Below the pieces are notes generated by a model, which searched no databases, had not been told where the DNA came from, and saw only the letters and a list, made by a program, of their open reading frames with translations. A program made the translations under genes and the position numbers. Of a stretch of 64,000 bases of DNA, positions 49,976 to 59,695 are shown piece after piece; within the stretch, counting starts at the first letter, position 1, and the number at the start of each line of letters is the position of its first letter. The stretch is from Littorina saxatilis (Eukaryota > Mollusca > Gastropoda > Littorinimorpha > Littorinidae). The stretch covers positions 23,123,530-23,187,529 of the forward strand of contig NC_090250.1 in assembly GCF_037325665.1 (NCBI RefSeq), given 5' to 3'.

Positions 49976-52710
49976 GCACACAAACACGCGCCCACTACAT
50001 ATTAAGTTTAGTTTGAAACCTGCTCTTTCTCAGCAATGGCGTTATCATCGTCATACCTTCTTGTGCAGAGATATGAAGTCTATGCGTACTCCTTTTTCCC
50101 CAGTAAAGTAGTTGGTTCCATTTGACACGTGGACAAGAAGTGCTTCTCCATAGTCAGTCGTTGACCGCTTTTTCTGCTAAGACAGCAACAACATAACAAA
50201 CACAGGCTGTTCAATATCCACCATCAATTCATTTTTCTCTAGTGGCATGCATACATTGACATGGTACACACAGATATTCCAGATCTGTCTTTGTAAACCA
50301 AAGACTAGAAAAAGAAAGCTAACAAAAAAAAAAGGTGGGGTCATTTTCTTCTTACTGGTACTCCACCACAGTCACTGCCTCGTCAGCCAATACTTTATTC
50401 TGTTGCCTAGCGTCCGATCATTATCTTCTTATCACTGAGCTACATTTCTGCAAGTGTTTTCTTGTCTGCCCAAGAGCAGGGCCTAGCATCGGAAAAAGTG
50501 AGTTCAGCTTACAAATGCAGGGGTCTGGAGGGCCGCAGGAGGCCCCCAGTGGGGTCCAGGGGCAAAGCCCCTGGTGGGGGTTCGGGGGGCATTTGAAGAT
50601 TTTTTGGAGATTTTTTTAACCTAAAATGACCCCCCCCCCCCCCCCCCCCCCAAAGAAGATTGAGCAACTAAATTATGCCTTCACCAACAAGCAAAACACA
50701 GACAGAAAACAAGAAAACTGACAATCTTGTGTTATTTGGCCTAAAAGTGCCATTCCCACTTCCAGGAATACCTGGATTCTTTGTCAATGAATGGCTGACC
50801 ACGTTCAACAATGTCGCTTCGAGACATTATTTCAAGTCTAGAGCCACAAAACACCGGCACAAAACATGCTCGCGCGATGCCAGAGGAAGTGCGTGCTCAA
50901 GCAAACTGTCAAACCGATTGAGAATTGAACCGAACGGTGCACAAAACGAAAGCTGGGACTGTTTGGGTTTACCGTTTGGGAATAACAGGTTTTTGCATTT
51001 CGGCGTACACCAAATCGAGTTCCACGTACTGGAGATGTTATTTCGGCGTAAAGTACGCCGAACGGCTTACAATGCTAGGCCCTGCAAGAGGCACTATGCT
51101 TAATGAGGCAAAAAAAGATTGAGCCCGGCATATCCCCAAGACGGAAAAGAATTAAAGACTGGAAGAGCTCAAAACAGGGTGTGGTTGTTATCTCCTTAGC
51201 ACTACATTTCCGCAAGCGTTTTCTTGTCCATCCAAAAGTCACTGTGCTTCACGAGTCAGAAAAGGAGCCCATGACTGAAAATTATTCATTTAAGACTAGA
51301 AGAGCTACAAAACATGGTGTGGTCATTATCTCCTTACCACTACATTCCCGCAACCGTTTCCTGGTCCGCCAAAAGTTAACAGAGGACTGGCTGCCTTTAG
51401 TCCCTCTGAGCAGGCATCATAGTAATTAAGAAAGCCTGCAACACACAACAGCAGAACAATGGTCAGCGTAGATCCTATGGTCAGCCAACTTCTTCTGTGC
51501 ACATTAAGTGGATCCCTCCCTTTGAGACATCCAAAAATCTGAGAATATCAGGTCTTCAAAAGGCGGGAGACTTCTAACAGAGGTAAATTTACAGCCGTTA
51601 TTAACAACAAATCTGGAAAACTAGGGTCTTACAACAAGGGGTCTTAAAACGGGGGTTCCCCTGTACACACGAAGCATAAATAGGAATGCAAACAAGAACA
51701 TCAATCAATCAATCAATATGAGGCTTATATCGCGCGTATTCCGTGGGTACAGTTCTAAGCGCAGGGATTTTTATTTATTTATTTTTTTTTTTTCATGCAA
51801 TTTATATTGCGCACATATTCAAGGTGCAGGGATTTACACACGCCTGACCATGCAAAGATTTAGGTATCCAATTTGTTGCTGTTGATTTTTGTTGTTGGTT
51901 TTTGTTTACTCATTTCATTGTTTGTTTAAAAAAAAAAATCCCCCCCCGCCCCCCCCCTTTTGTTTTTCCTACAGACCTCCAAAACTGCAACCTTTCAAAT
52001 CTCATTTTTGTTTGCCTTGGCTGTTCTCTATTATTAATATTTTGCTTTATTGTTGGACCGTATGTTCAACTTTGTTCACGATTCCCTCCCTTGTTTTGTT
52101 TACTGGAGTAGCCTCCCTTGCTCCGTGTCACCCGTTGGTTTGTGCAGTGTCGTTGTTCTGTCAGTGATTCTTCTTTCTTTCTGTTCTGTCATCTTCTTTT
52201 TTGTTTTTTTGTGTACTAATCTTTTTGTGCCTGAAGAAGACCCAAGAGGTTGACACGTCGCCGTTATTTGTTCCGAGTTCGTCATTCTAACGTGAGTGCT
52301 TTTTGGTCTTTTTGTTCTTCACTCTCACGTGCAGTCCCCATTGTTTATTTGCTTTCCACATAAATGTGAATTGACCCCTACATACTTTGCACCAATTCAA
52401 AAGTTGCAAAATGTAATACATTTGACAGAAAAACGTAGTGCAGAAAATAGCTTGACCGACACACATTACCTTGCGTGGTCATGTTTACTTTTAGCTCATC
52501 AAAGTCATGACAGTCTGGTTCGTTCCATGTCTCAAAGTTCCATGTCTTGACATAATCCAAACCGTATTTTCCTGTATACAGAAACAGAAATACCTGAAAG
52601 TATTCATTTTAAAAACAACAACATATAAATAAATACAAATACATAAAAATAAACATGACAATGTCTCAGACACCTGAATAGTCACAGAAACTGCTGGATA
52701 AGTAACTATG

Positions 52711-52741
<31 letters not shown>

Positions 52742-52765
52742 GAGAGAGGGGGGGAGAGAGAGAGG

Positions 52766-52848
<83 letters not shown>

Positions 52849-54731
52849 AGAGAGAGAGTGCGTGGGTCTGAAAGATGTGTATAATTAACAACCAAAAAAA
52901 CGTCACCACAGACATTATGAATCCGGATTTCCGGAATATACCAGAAGAATCCCACCCATGACATTCAGGGGCGGATCAGTTCATTTTATGGGGGGGGTTT
53001 CCAAAAGTATATTGTGAAGATATGGGTGTGAAGGCGCGAAGCGCCGAGCCGACGGCGCGAAGCGCCTAGCTTGCTAGGGGGGTCCGGGGCATGCCCCCCC
53101 GGAAAATTTTGAAAAAAAGGATGCAAAATGGTGCAAGCTGGTGCATTCTGAGGATGATCATTACCAGTTCCAGGCAGCAGATTTTGTCACTGATTAATAC
53201 CCACAAAATTGAAACTCAACCCAAAAAAACACACAAAAATATTTTTATTTTTTGGCTGGGGGGGGGTTTCCGGAAACCCCAGAAACCCCCCCCTCGTCCG
53301 CCCCTGACATTGTTTTAAATTAGAAAGAAGAAAAGGATGAAAGAAAAGAAAAAAAAAGAAAGAGAGACAAAGAAACTGAAAAAGAAAGCAAGACCAAGTG
53401 ATATTTTGCTTCAGTTGTAGTGAACACCTGCACTCATCTACAATCACTAAGCACACTCACCAATATATCTCTTCGCCACCTGTCTGACCAGATCTTTGAA
53501 CCAGTAGACCTGGGTCTTATTCTCCATGTCTGTGAAGATACCGGAGGGACTGCCCATGACCTCAAAACCTGGCCGCAATCCGTTCAAGTGAAGCCTGGCT
53601 AACAGGATGTCCAGACTTGTGAAGTTGTACACTGGCTGACCAGATGAAAAGCTGAAAGGCAAGGATAAAACAAAATTAAAAAATTAAGATGACTCACGGA
53701 TTTTTGCAAGATGGCATCATGCTGCCCATGTAGCAGGGTAAAAAAAAAACAATGGTATGGAATACAACACTCTCACCATAAAGTGCTAGAAAAGCTCAGG
53801 AATGCAGCAACAGAAGCAGAATCTTGGCAGCACCAGTAGCAATAGACAATGTTCGGAAATTACTCGTTATTTTCAGACTTTGTCTATTCTGCATAAAGAA
53901 AAGCATGCACAGAAGTTAGCCATTTTTCTGCCATTTACATAACTCTAGAATTAATATTATGATTGGATTTAGAAAAGACATCTACTGTTTCACATCCCAA
54001 TGTATACTCTCTGAAGAATACGCTGTACTTGTGCAAAAGCAAAATTATTGGCAATGACCTTGTGACCTTGATGAGATCGAGAAGCCAGTGAATCCTGACT
54101 TGTCCGATACCACTGTGAGGCACGGAGCCGATGTAAGCCAGGTTCTGCTCCATGTCTTGGCTGTTGTCAAAGTCTGCCGCTGCCTGGTGAGGTTCAGGTG
54201 GACTGCACAAATTAAAAAAAAATTGTTTCACAAAATCACCACTAAACAACTCTCACAAAAAGACGATAATGAAACTACCAAAAACTGAAATTGCTGATCA
54301 TTTCTTCCCATTTTTACACACAAATTATATAAGTAACTGGAGTTTACATACGTTGGGCTTGTCAACTTTTGGAACTTCTGCATCCCTGTACATAGAACCC
54401 CCCCCCCCTTTTAACATTCCTGATTTAAAACATCCCATCTCTTAAGAATCACTTTCTGTTCATAACCTCTGTAAATGTTCCTTTAGCTGAAGACTGAACT
54501 CTTTTTCAAGACCTGACTATTTTTTTTAAATGTAGGAGGTCTTAAAAACAGGGTTCCACGGTATACAATCTCTCACCAGAATCCTGTGCTTCTCCAGAAG
54601 TGTCTGAAGGGACTGCTTTGCCCTTGAGCTCGCACCACCAGCCTCAAGTCTTGACGACCTGCCGAAGTCCCATGCAAACAGGGGACAAGCACCAGCAGCA
54701 CTGCCACCGTGCCGCAGAGTTGTCTCCACAT
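41633..54731 (-). CDS. IDUA: Alpha-L-iduronidase, tandem copy B (16 coding exons, complete)
   Basis: Paralogue of copy A with the same function expected. Exons in transcription order: 54731-54577, 54202-54059, 53651-53461, 52571-52470, 51435-51338, 50173-50057, 48490-48390, 47616-47538, 47043-46716, 46155-46068, 45247-45144, 44615-44491, 43914-43780, 43047-42971, 42586-42483, 41730-41633; 681 residues. A signal peptide is evident ([18 protein letters not shown]). TWNEPD carries acid/base E181; [10 protein letters not shown] carries nucleophile E304 and is closer to the human [10 protein letters not shown] than copy A's EADPLVHW. Every intron phase equals that of copy A; four exons differ in length by whole codons and the first by one codon. 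The exon at 50057 has a NAGNAG-type acceptor that could add one Gln. A 5' UTR exon likely precedes 54806. No frame damage seen. Confidence 0.95.
41785..41908 (+). mobile_element. SINE A 3' tail fragment
   Basis: From ATGGCGGGGTAAAAGCGGTC to GTGGGAGTTTTAGCCCATGA and a (GAA)n tail. Further minus-strand tail fragments lie at 42280-42405, 44716-44955 and 44993-45118, all in IDUA-B introns. Confidence 0.65.
42717..42824. repeat. (GT)n microsatellite
   Basis: About 100 bp GT tract with (GA)/(GTCT) interruptions in an IDUA-B intron; it changes to CGTG-type alternating sequence up to about 42875. Confidence 0.95.
43440..43757. repeat. (CA)n microsatellite with ACAAATACACAATC minisatellite
   Basis: CA runs alternate with a repeated phrase ACAGACAAATACACAATCAC (at least five times), then a pure CA run of about 60 bp. 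It ends 23 bp before the exon at 43780. Confidence 0.95.
43960..44112. mobile_element. Diverged 'AAGACC' family fragment
   Basis: C-run then CTTGTTAAGACCTTGTG, and an end GAGGTCTAAAAGGGAGGTTC. The interior is eroded. Confidence 0.5.
45288..45380. mobile_element. Partial copy of the 10721 hAT-like MITE
   Basis: Starts CAGCCCTGAAAGTGGCGAGT and follows the 10721 copy through a second GGCGAGTAAA phrase. No matching right end found. Confidence 0.55.
45445..45815. mobile_element. Candidate AAAGGCATAC-ended element
   Basis: Begins TTAAAGGCATACTAACGCAC, like the AAAGGCACAC ends elsewhere, and finishes near ATGGCTTTAAAC, a weak inverse. CpG-containing interior differs from the surrounding intron. 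Tentative. Confidence 0.35.
46545..46712. mobile_element. Diverged 'AAGACC' family element in IDUA-B
   Basis: GAAAATCAAGTCTTCAAGGC, GATCAGAAAGTCATAAATAC and end GGGGTCTTAAAAGGTGGCTT; adjacent to the exon at 46716. Confidence 0.55.
47373..47521. mobile_element. 'AAGACC' family element in IDUA-B
   Basis: GAGAAAATGAGGTCTTAAAT, AATTTACAGAGGTTACGAAC and end GGGAACCCGTTCCACTGTAT. Confidence 0.6.
47858..48133. mobile_element. AAAGGCCCACT TIR element with an internal insertion
   Basis: The left end TTAAAGGCCCACTCC is mirrored at 47971-47985 (GGAGTGGGCCTTTC) and again at 48117-48131 (AAAGTGGGCCTTTAA). A (TTTC)n stretch and a TATTTGGTGTTTAACGTCG module lie between the two right ends, as if inserted into or duplicated with the right terminus. 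Confidence 0.5.
48590..49035. repeat. Interspersed repeat with GGCGAAGCCGGGTA modules
   Basis: Contains short direct repeats: AATCCATATTCCCGTTACTA twice (48828-48890), CTCTTCCTTATCTTCTCCAG twice, and CCGGCGAAGC three times near the right end. No coding frame. Class unknown. Confidence 0.5.
49109..49460. repeat. ~175-bp tandem duplication
   Basis: Two nearly identical units from AGGATTCGCTCCATGTGTTT to ATTGGTGGATTAAGATT, differing by a four-base GTTT unit and a few bases. Confidence 0.92.
49491..49550. repeat. Perfect 18-bp inverted repeat (hairpin)
   Basis: GGTCAAAGGGAAATAACC and its exact reverse complement separated by 24 nt. It resembles two adjacent transposon ends. It abuts a SINE A tail fragment (49632-49755). 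Confidence 0.85.
49800..49975. repeat. CA-rich microsatellite with TTAGCACACA/TGAGCACACA units
   Basis: CA runs interspersed with ATTAGCACACACA and ATGAGCACACACA units, in an IDUA-B intron. Confidence 0.9.
50395..51337. repeat. Diverged tandem copies of an IDUA-B exon 3' end, one split by a MITE
   Basis: The last ~45 bp of the exon at 51338-51435 and its donor flank recur at about 51186-51235 (CTCCTTAGCACTACATTTCC) and 50425-50476 (GAGCTACATTTCTGCAAGTG). They are linked by AAGACTAGAAGAGCTACAAA-type spacer. The middle copy has lost the GT donor; the far copy is more diverged and is split by the 608-bp MITE at 50477-51084. Confidence 0.8.
50477..51084. mobile_element. hAT-like non-autonomous element (608 bp), 6-bp target duplication
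   Basis: The left end CAGGGCCTAGCAT is the exact inverse of the right end ATGCTAGGCCCTG. CAAGAG flanks both sides (50471-50476, 51085-51090). A C-run (50629-50652) and a GGGGCAAAGCCCC hairpin lie inside. A 142-codon plus-strand frame inside (50675-51103) has no recognised domain and is probably chance. Confidence 0.8.
51515..51667. mobile_element. 'AAGACC' family element in IDUA-B
   Basis: Left CCCTCCCTTTGAGACATCCA, interior TCAGGTCTTCAAAAGG, right GGGTCTTAAAACGGGGGTTC. Confidence 0.6.
51702..51845 (-). mobile_element. SINE family B 3' fragment
   Basis: (TCAA)n then TATGAGGCTTATATCGCGCG to GCGCACATATTCAAGGTGCA; truncated at its 5' end. Sequence after it to about 52300 contains GCCTGAAGAAGACCCAAGAG, reminiscent of retroelement 3' ends, but too little to classify. 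Confidence 0.6.
52710..52859. repeat. (GA)n microsatellite
   Basis: About 150 bp of GA with G-runs; yields false Ser/Leu frames. Confidence 0.97.
52966..53306. mobile_element. hAT-like MITE (341 bp), 5-bp target duplication
   Basis: Ends CAGGGGCGGA and TCCGCCCCTG are inverted; ACATT flanks both sides (52961-52965, 53307-53311). Inside, GGTTTCC/GGAAACCCC pairs extend the TIR, and GGCGCGAAGCGCC forms a hairpin. Inserted in an IDUA-B intron. Confidence 0.78.
54391..54563. mobile_element. 'AAGACC' family element close to the IDUA-B first exon
   Basis: Left AGAACCCCCCCCCCTTTTAA, interior TTCATAACCTCTGTAAATGT, right GGTCTTAAAAACAGGGTTCC; ends about 14 bp from the donor at 54575. Confidence 0.6.
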
Positions 54732-55020
54732 ATTTGCCAGAGTTTGTCGATCCACTGCTGATTGGAAAGGTGCACGCTGTTCAGTCCATCTCACATCTGC
54801 TTCCTGGAGAGAAAAAAATGTCAATCATGCAATTTTACCAAAAAAATATGATTGACACTATAACAGACTTTGACAGATGGTTATTTGCATCACAACTCTT
54901 ACAAAAACTATAATCTCTTGAATAAAAGAGTCGTCCATACACATCAGGGGAAACATATAATTTTCAAAATATATCTAAAATTCAAGAAGGAACAGATTAA
55001 TCAATTTTCTCTGTGGTAAC

Positions 55021-55240
55021 ATCCCAGCAAACATTGCACCCTCGGATCGCATGCGTAAAACACTCGGCACGAATTTCTGCACTCGAATCGAGCGCGTCAC
55101 GCATGCACAAAATCGAACACGGATTTCTGCACTCGAGTCGAGTGCGTATCGCATACGTGAATGCGACGTGCTTTCATGCGTGAAAACGCATGCGATACGC
55201 ATACGATTTTGTAACTCGTCTCGCATGCGATACGCATGCT
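55021..55240. repeat. Palindrome-rich GCATGC/GATACGC cluster 1
   Basis: Begins CCCAGCAAACATTGCACC and holds many overlapping near-palindromes: CGCATGCGATACGCAT, TCGCATGCGATACGCATGC, ACTCGAGTCGAGTGC. Mostly alternating purine-pyrimidine. Related in inverse orientation to 58508-58723. Confidence 0.8.
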
Positions 55241-55797
55241 TTTTATGACGCTATATTTCTCGTCATTGTGTGACGCGTTCTATTGCATTTGACCTTGGAC
55301 CTCCATATTAGGTCCAAGATTTGACGTCATTACTGTTGGCGACGATGCCCTAGCCTGTGCAATCTTTTAGCTCACAGTCCCTCTGAATCTTTTTAAATTA
55401 AAGAAAAGCCAAATTCTCAGTTAGAAAAATGAAAGAAAATCGATGATGATCCCACAGAAAACTCAAACTCATGTTTATATTTTATCAGCGCTAATTTCTT
55501 TTCGAAACATTTTGCTCCGACATCTTCACTTCCGGTTTTTCGAAATCTTATCTCACGACTGGTTTTGCTTGTAGATGACTCTCTAGAATTCACAATCTGT
55601 AGATCTGCATTTAAAAGGTAGCATACAGTGTGAGAGAACACTTACAAAGGTCAAAACTGCGTTTCAGTAACAGAATCAGTGTAAAAGCAGCATTGCAGTG
55701 ACAATGTCGTCTGCTATTACGAGGGGAAACAACTCTGTTTTCGTTCCTTTGCAAGCCCGATACTGAAACGGTCAACAAAAATCAGCTGACGACAGGA

Positions 55798-57341
55798 ATG
55801 CTTGACAGGTAAGTTTCTTCACTATTTTTGACGTTTTCATTATTTAAGAAAGTATTTGCAGGCATAGTATCGAAGCATTCTGTTCACTGCACCGCGTATC
55901 AAGGTTTGGTAAGTGCAGAGGCGCCGTTTTCAGCCAAGTTAGATCTAATTGTTTCGTGAAGTTGACCTTCGATCAGTCTCAGTCTGTCAGTGTTTGGTGA
56001 TGCGAATTGAAACAATGAAAGGGTCAGTCTTTTACTGTTGAATTAATATTGGTTTATCTGTGCACTGAAAAGACAGCTGGGTCGAAATATCTGTGACTGG
56101 AGAGTGGAATGTATTGTTTTGTCAATAACAAGCTTTCCAACAACCTACATTTCTTGTTTTTTGGTTTTTTTTTATCCTTGAACAAGTTGAAGTTGAACTT
56201 CTAAGTTGAGTGTTAATATGTGCATTGAATGGGGCGCATTGTATTTTGCTGTTCTAGTCGAGTTAAGAATCGAGTAGATATTATTTTCCCGGGTATTGGA
56301 AATGCCATATGTGTGTTTGCTTATTTGTGACCCAAACTGGTCGATCAAAGTAGTTTGCTCACTGATGTGAAGTAGAGCAAGAATGAAAAATAGTATAGGT
56401 CTAGTAGTATGTTATTTTTAACTTTACACTCAAGTTCAAATTCTTTGGAATTCAGCGCACAGGCAAAAAAGAAATCATTTCATTTACTGATCGAGCTTCA
56501 ATGGTATTTTTTGTGGGTTTTTTCCACTGCATATAGTTAGTGGTGTGTGTTTTACTGTCTCATAAGACTCAAATTATAATTTAAACAGCGATGCTTAGAG
56601 TTTTAAATAAAATGTGTTTGTGTTGCACAGTGCGTACTGATGTATGCAGGATATTTGAATTATTACAGATGCATACCAGCTGGATCCTGTTGTAACATGT
56701 CACACCTTGAGATGAGACACCCACAATGGAAACATCACACTCACAGCTGTCTTGAATTGGAAAAGGTCAGTTTAAATTTCAAAGATCACTCTGGCTTTCT
56801 GTTACTTTTTTGTGTAAAAATGTGTGTATCTGATGGTTTTGGGGGCTTTATGTTCTAATTTGAACACTTTTGAAGAACGGCATATTATTATAATATATAT
56901 ATATATATCTTAACATCGCTCTGCCTCATTCTGTTTGACTTTCTATTTCTTATTTTCTGCCTTTCATGGCACTTTTTCAGTACCATGAGGATGAGTGTAA
57001 ATAAATTAAAAACATGTACCTATAGTATAAATAAGTGGAGAACTGAAGGAAAATGGCTGTCGTGTGTTCAGGTGGCTTCAGACTATGTACACTAACTAAT
57101 GATTTGATAAATTGTTGTCAGTTTCAGGGAAACTCTGTTGGACCTGGGCTGCAGAGGAGAGGTAGCAAATGCAGCCAAGCAGATCGAGTCTCATCTTTTG
57201 AAGGAAGGGAAGGCGCATCACTTGTTTATGCCTGGTGATGGATCACCGAGGACGTCAGCACGGCACTGGGAGTCCTTACAAAACACATTGCCTTTCGCTG
57301 CATATATATTCAGAGATAGCCGAAAAGTCGCAGCATTGTGA
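55798..57341 (+). CDS. Possible small two-exon gene (74 residues), unrecognised
   Basis: Coding parts 55798-55808 (ATG CTT GAC AG, then GTAAGT donor) and 57128-57341 (after a TTTCAG acceptor) join in frame: MLDRETLLDLGCRGEVANAA at the start and FRDSRKVAAL before a TGA. The second exon reads like real protein (amphipathic AAKQIESHLLKEG). The first exon overlaps, head to head, a probable 5' UTR donor of IDUA-B on the minus strand (about 55645), consistent with a shared promoter. An alternative middle exon (about 56632-56777, ending GAAAAG|GTCAGT) would break this frame. Family not recognised. Confidence 0.35.
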
Positions 57342-57383
57342 ATACAAATTGTATTTTGAGTGTTGATAATTATCACTAATTGA

Positions 57384-57728
57384 TGGGGCGGGAATGTAGC
57401 TCAGTCGGTAGCGCGCTGGATTTGTATCCAGTTGGCCGCTGTCAGCGTGAGTTCGTCCACACGTTCGGCGAGAGGTTTATTTCTCAGAGTTACCTTTGTG
57501 TGCAGACTCTCCTCGGTGTCCGAACACCCCCGTGTGTACACGCAAGCACAAGACCAAGTGCGCACGAAAAAGATCCTGTAATCCATGTCAGAGTTCGGTG
57601 GGTTATAGAAACACGAAAATACCCAGCATGCTTCCTCCGAAAGCGGCGTATGGCTGCCTAAATGGCGGGGTAAAAACGGTCACACACGTAAAAGCCGTGG
57701 GAGTTTCAGCCCATGAACGAACAAACAA
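57384..57728 (+). mobile_element. SINE A (third head type), plus orientation
   Basis: Almost identical to 40155-40500: head AATGTAGCTCAGTCGGTAGC, body, and end GTGGGAGTTTCAGCCCATGA. The CACTCGTG hairpin is deleted in both, so the two share a subfamily. Confidence 0.85.
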
Positions 57729-57927
57729 AATCACTAATTGATCAGCATTACATGGTTTTGTATTTTAAAACAAATGTGACTATTTCTTTAATACGCAAAG
57801 GGTTTCTTATTATATTTGTCCTACTCCTAATCAAAAATGTTAAATGTGTCAAAATGCCATCAAGTTCAAAATGTAAAGCCTAGGTAGAATATGATTCATA
57901 ATTTTAGTTGTAACTAAGTAAGTGTAT

Positions 57928-58308
57928 CTTCTTCTTCTTCTTCTGCGTTCGTGGGCTGAAACTGCTACGTACACTCGTGTTTTTTGCACGAGTGGAATTT
58001 TACGTGTATGACCGTTTTTTACCCCGCCATTTAGGCAGCCATACGCCGTTTTCGGAGGAAACATGCTGGGTATTTTCGTGTTTCTATAACACACCGAACT
58101 CTGACATGGATTACAGGATCTTTTTCGTGCGCACTTGGTCTTGTGCTTGCGTGTACACACGGGGGTGTTCGGACACCGAGGAGAGTCTGCACACAAAGTT
58201 GACTCTGATAAATAAATCTCTCGCCGAACGTGGGGACAAACTCAAGCTGACAGCGGCCAACTGGATACAAATCCAGCGCGCTACCGACTGAGCTACATCC
58301 CCGCCCCA
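57928..58308 (-). mobile_element. SINE A (third head type), minus orientation, full length
   Basis: Inverse of the previous copy with 200 bp between. It retains the hairpin (CACTCGTG/CACGAGTG) and (GAA)n tail, at the 57930 end. Confidence 0.85.
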
Positions 58309-58507
58309 GTAAGTGTATCTAAATTTAATTACGCATTTTCACTAAGATTGTGAATGTTTATAAAAATTGAAAATTGTTGAATAACATAATATTTTGATGA
58401 AACAATTTGTTTTTGAGTTTCTGCTTGCATGGTTTGAGTGAGTGTTGTTGTCAGAGTGCCTGAAAATATGAGCAGCTAAAAACCTGCTTTATAAAGAGCA
58501 TAAACAA

Positions 58508-58723
58508 TCCGGAATACGAATGGAATACGCATGCGATACGCATGCGGTAGACCTGCGTTAGAGGTGCGTGTCACGCTCGATATACGAGCAAAAAACGCAT
58601 GCGTATCGCACGAAACAAAAGTTACAGAATCGTATGCGTATCGCATGCGTTTCACGCATGCGATACGCACGCTTTCACGCATGCGTATCGCATGCGATAC
58701 GCATGCATAATGTTTGTTGGGAT
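58508..58723. repeat. Palindrome-rich GCATGC/GATACGC cluster 2
   Basis: Same repeats as 55021-55240 in inverse orientation, ending AATGTTTGTTGGGAT. Holds CGCATGCGATACGCATGC and ACGCATGCGTATCGC several times. A (GT)n tract follows immediately (58724-58757). Confidence 0.8.
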
Positions 58724-58759
58724 GTGTGTGTGTGTGTGTGTGTGTGTCTGTGTGTGTTG

Positions 58760-59695
58760 TCTGTACGCGCCGTGTGTGTGTGCACATCATGTACAATGCA
58801 GTTGAGACTACAAACATAAGGTATTCAAGTCGGCTCTGGCACCCGCGAGAGGACGACAACAAGCACGCTGAGCACCCCACCCCCTGCACCAACGCACGTT
58901 ATCTGGATGCAGCAACGTAACACATCAGATTCAGATTCAGATATGCTTGCTGTATGCAGAAGCCTTTTTGTCTCAGCTGGAATTGCAATATCTTGATACT
59001 TGTGTATGCTTACCGAGCAGTTTTCCTGAGTAGACAGTTTTAGCAAGTGTGCCAATGCCTCTGCAAGCTCAAGTATTTATTCTTTGGAATTAATGTCCCA
59101 CATACTTTCCACCAGAAGTACTGATAAGGAATGCAGGTCATAAAACATACAATGACATGAACTAAACAAGAGATTTCAGGTCGGGTCAAACGTTATCATC
59201 TCTTCTGTCAGGTTCTCCAAGGAAACGCTCGAGTCGTTTAGTACCAGAGCTACGCCCAAGTTCGTGAAGCAAATCGAAAGGAAAAAGAGACACAGGTGAA
59301 GGTTACTGTACCAGTTTGTGTCGTTTTTGGTCCCATTTGGGATAGTTCTTCGCAGTAAATGTCATGATTAAATTTTCCCCCTAAATAAATATTCTGTCCA
59401 CCAAGATTTTGTTGTTGGTGACAAACACTGTTCCGGGCGAGATTTAAATGTTGTTGACCTTGTTATCGGTAACAACAAACCAAGCAATTAAGTACTGCTT
59501 TCGGGTTTGCGCTACTTGTTTGAAGAAGATTCCGAAACTGTTAGGGAAATTCAAGGGAGATTACTCCAAGTGTAGTTCATAACCAAGGGGAATCAGTCTA
59601 ACATTTCCGGCAAAATCGTGCCCGCCAAGCAAACTGTACACCACACTGTCGTCTGCAATTTGTACGATAATACTGATTCTTGTTCCTTTTTCAAC
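58760..59695. other. ANAPC4 upstream region
   Basis: No TATA box or recognised repeat. The sequence before the ATG at 59696 is open back to about 59618 but without an upstream ATG, so it is probably 5' UTR. A CATTTCCGGCAAAAT stretch near 59603 contains an ETS-like TTCCGG, which is common at housekeeping promoters. Confidence 0.35.

Noticed and set aside
50675-51103. 142-codon plus-strand frame
   Set aside because: Lies inside a MITE, runs past its end and shows no domain.
56632-56777. Middle coding exon of the 74-residue gene
   Set aside because: Has acceptor and donor signals but would break the frame that joins the first and last exons; may be an alternative or non-coding exon.
59618-59695. 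N-terminal extension of ANAPC4 from a GTG codon
   Set aside because: No in-frame ATG lies there; the ATG at 59696 gives a start that fits the family's WD40 beginning.
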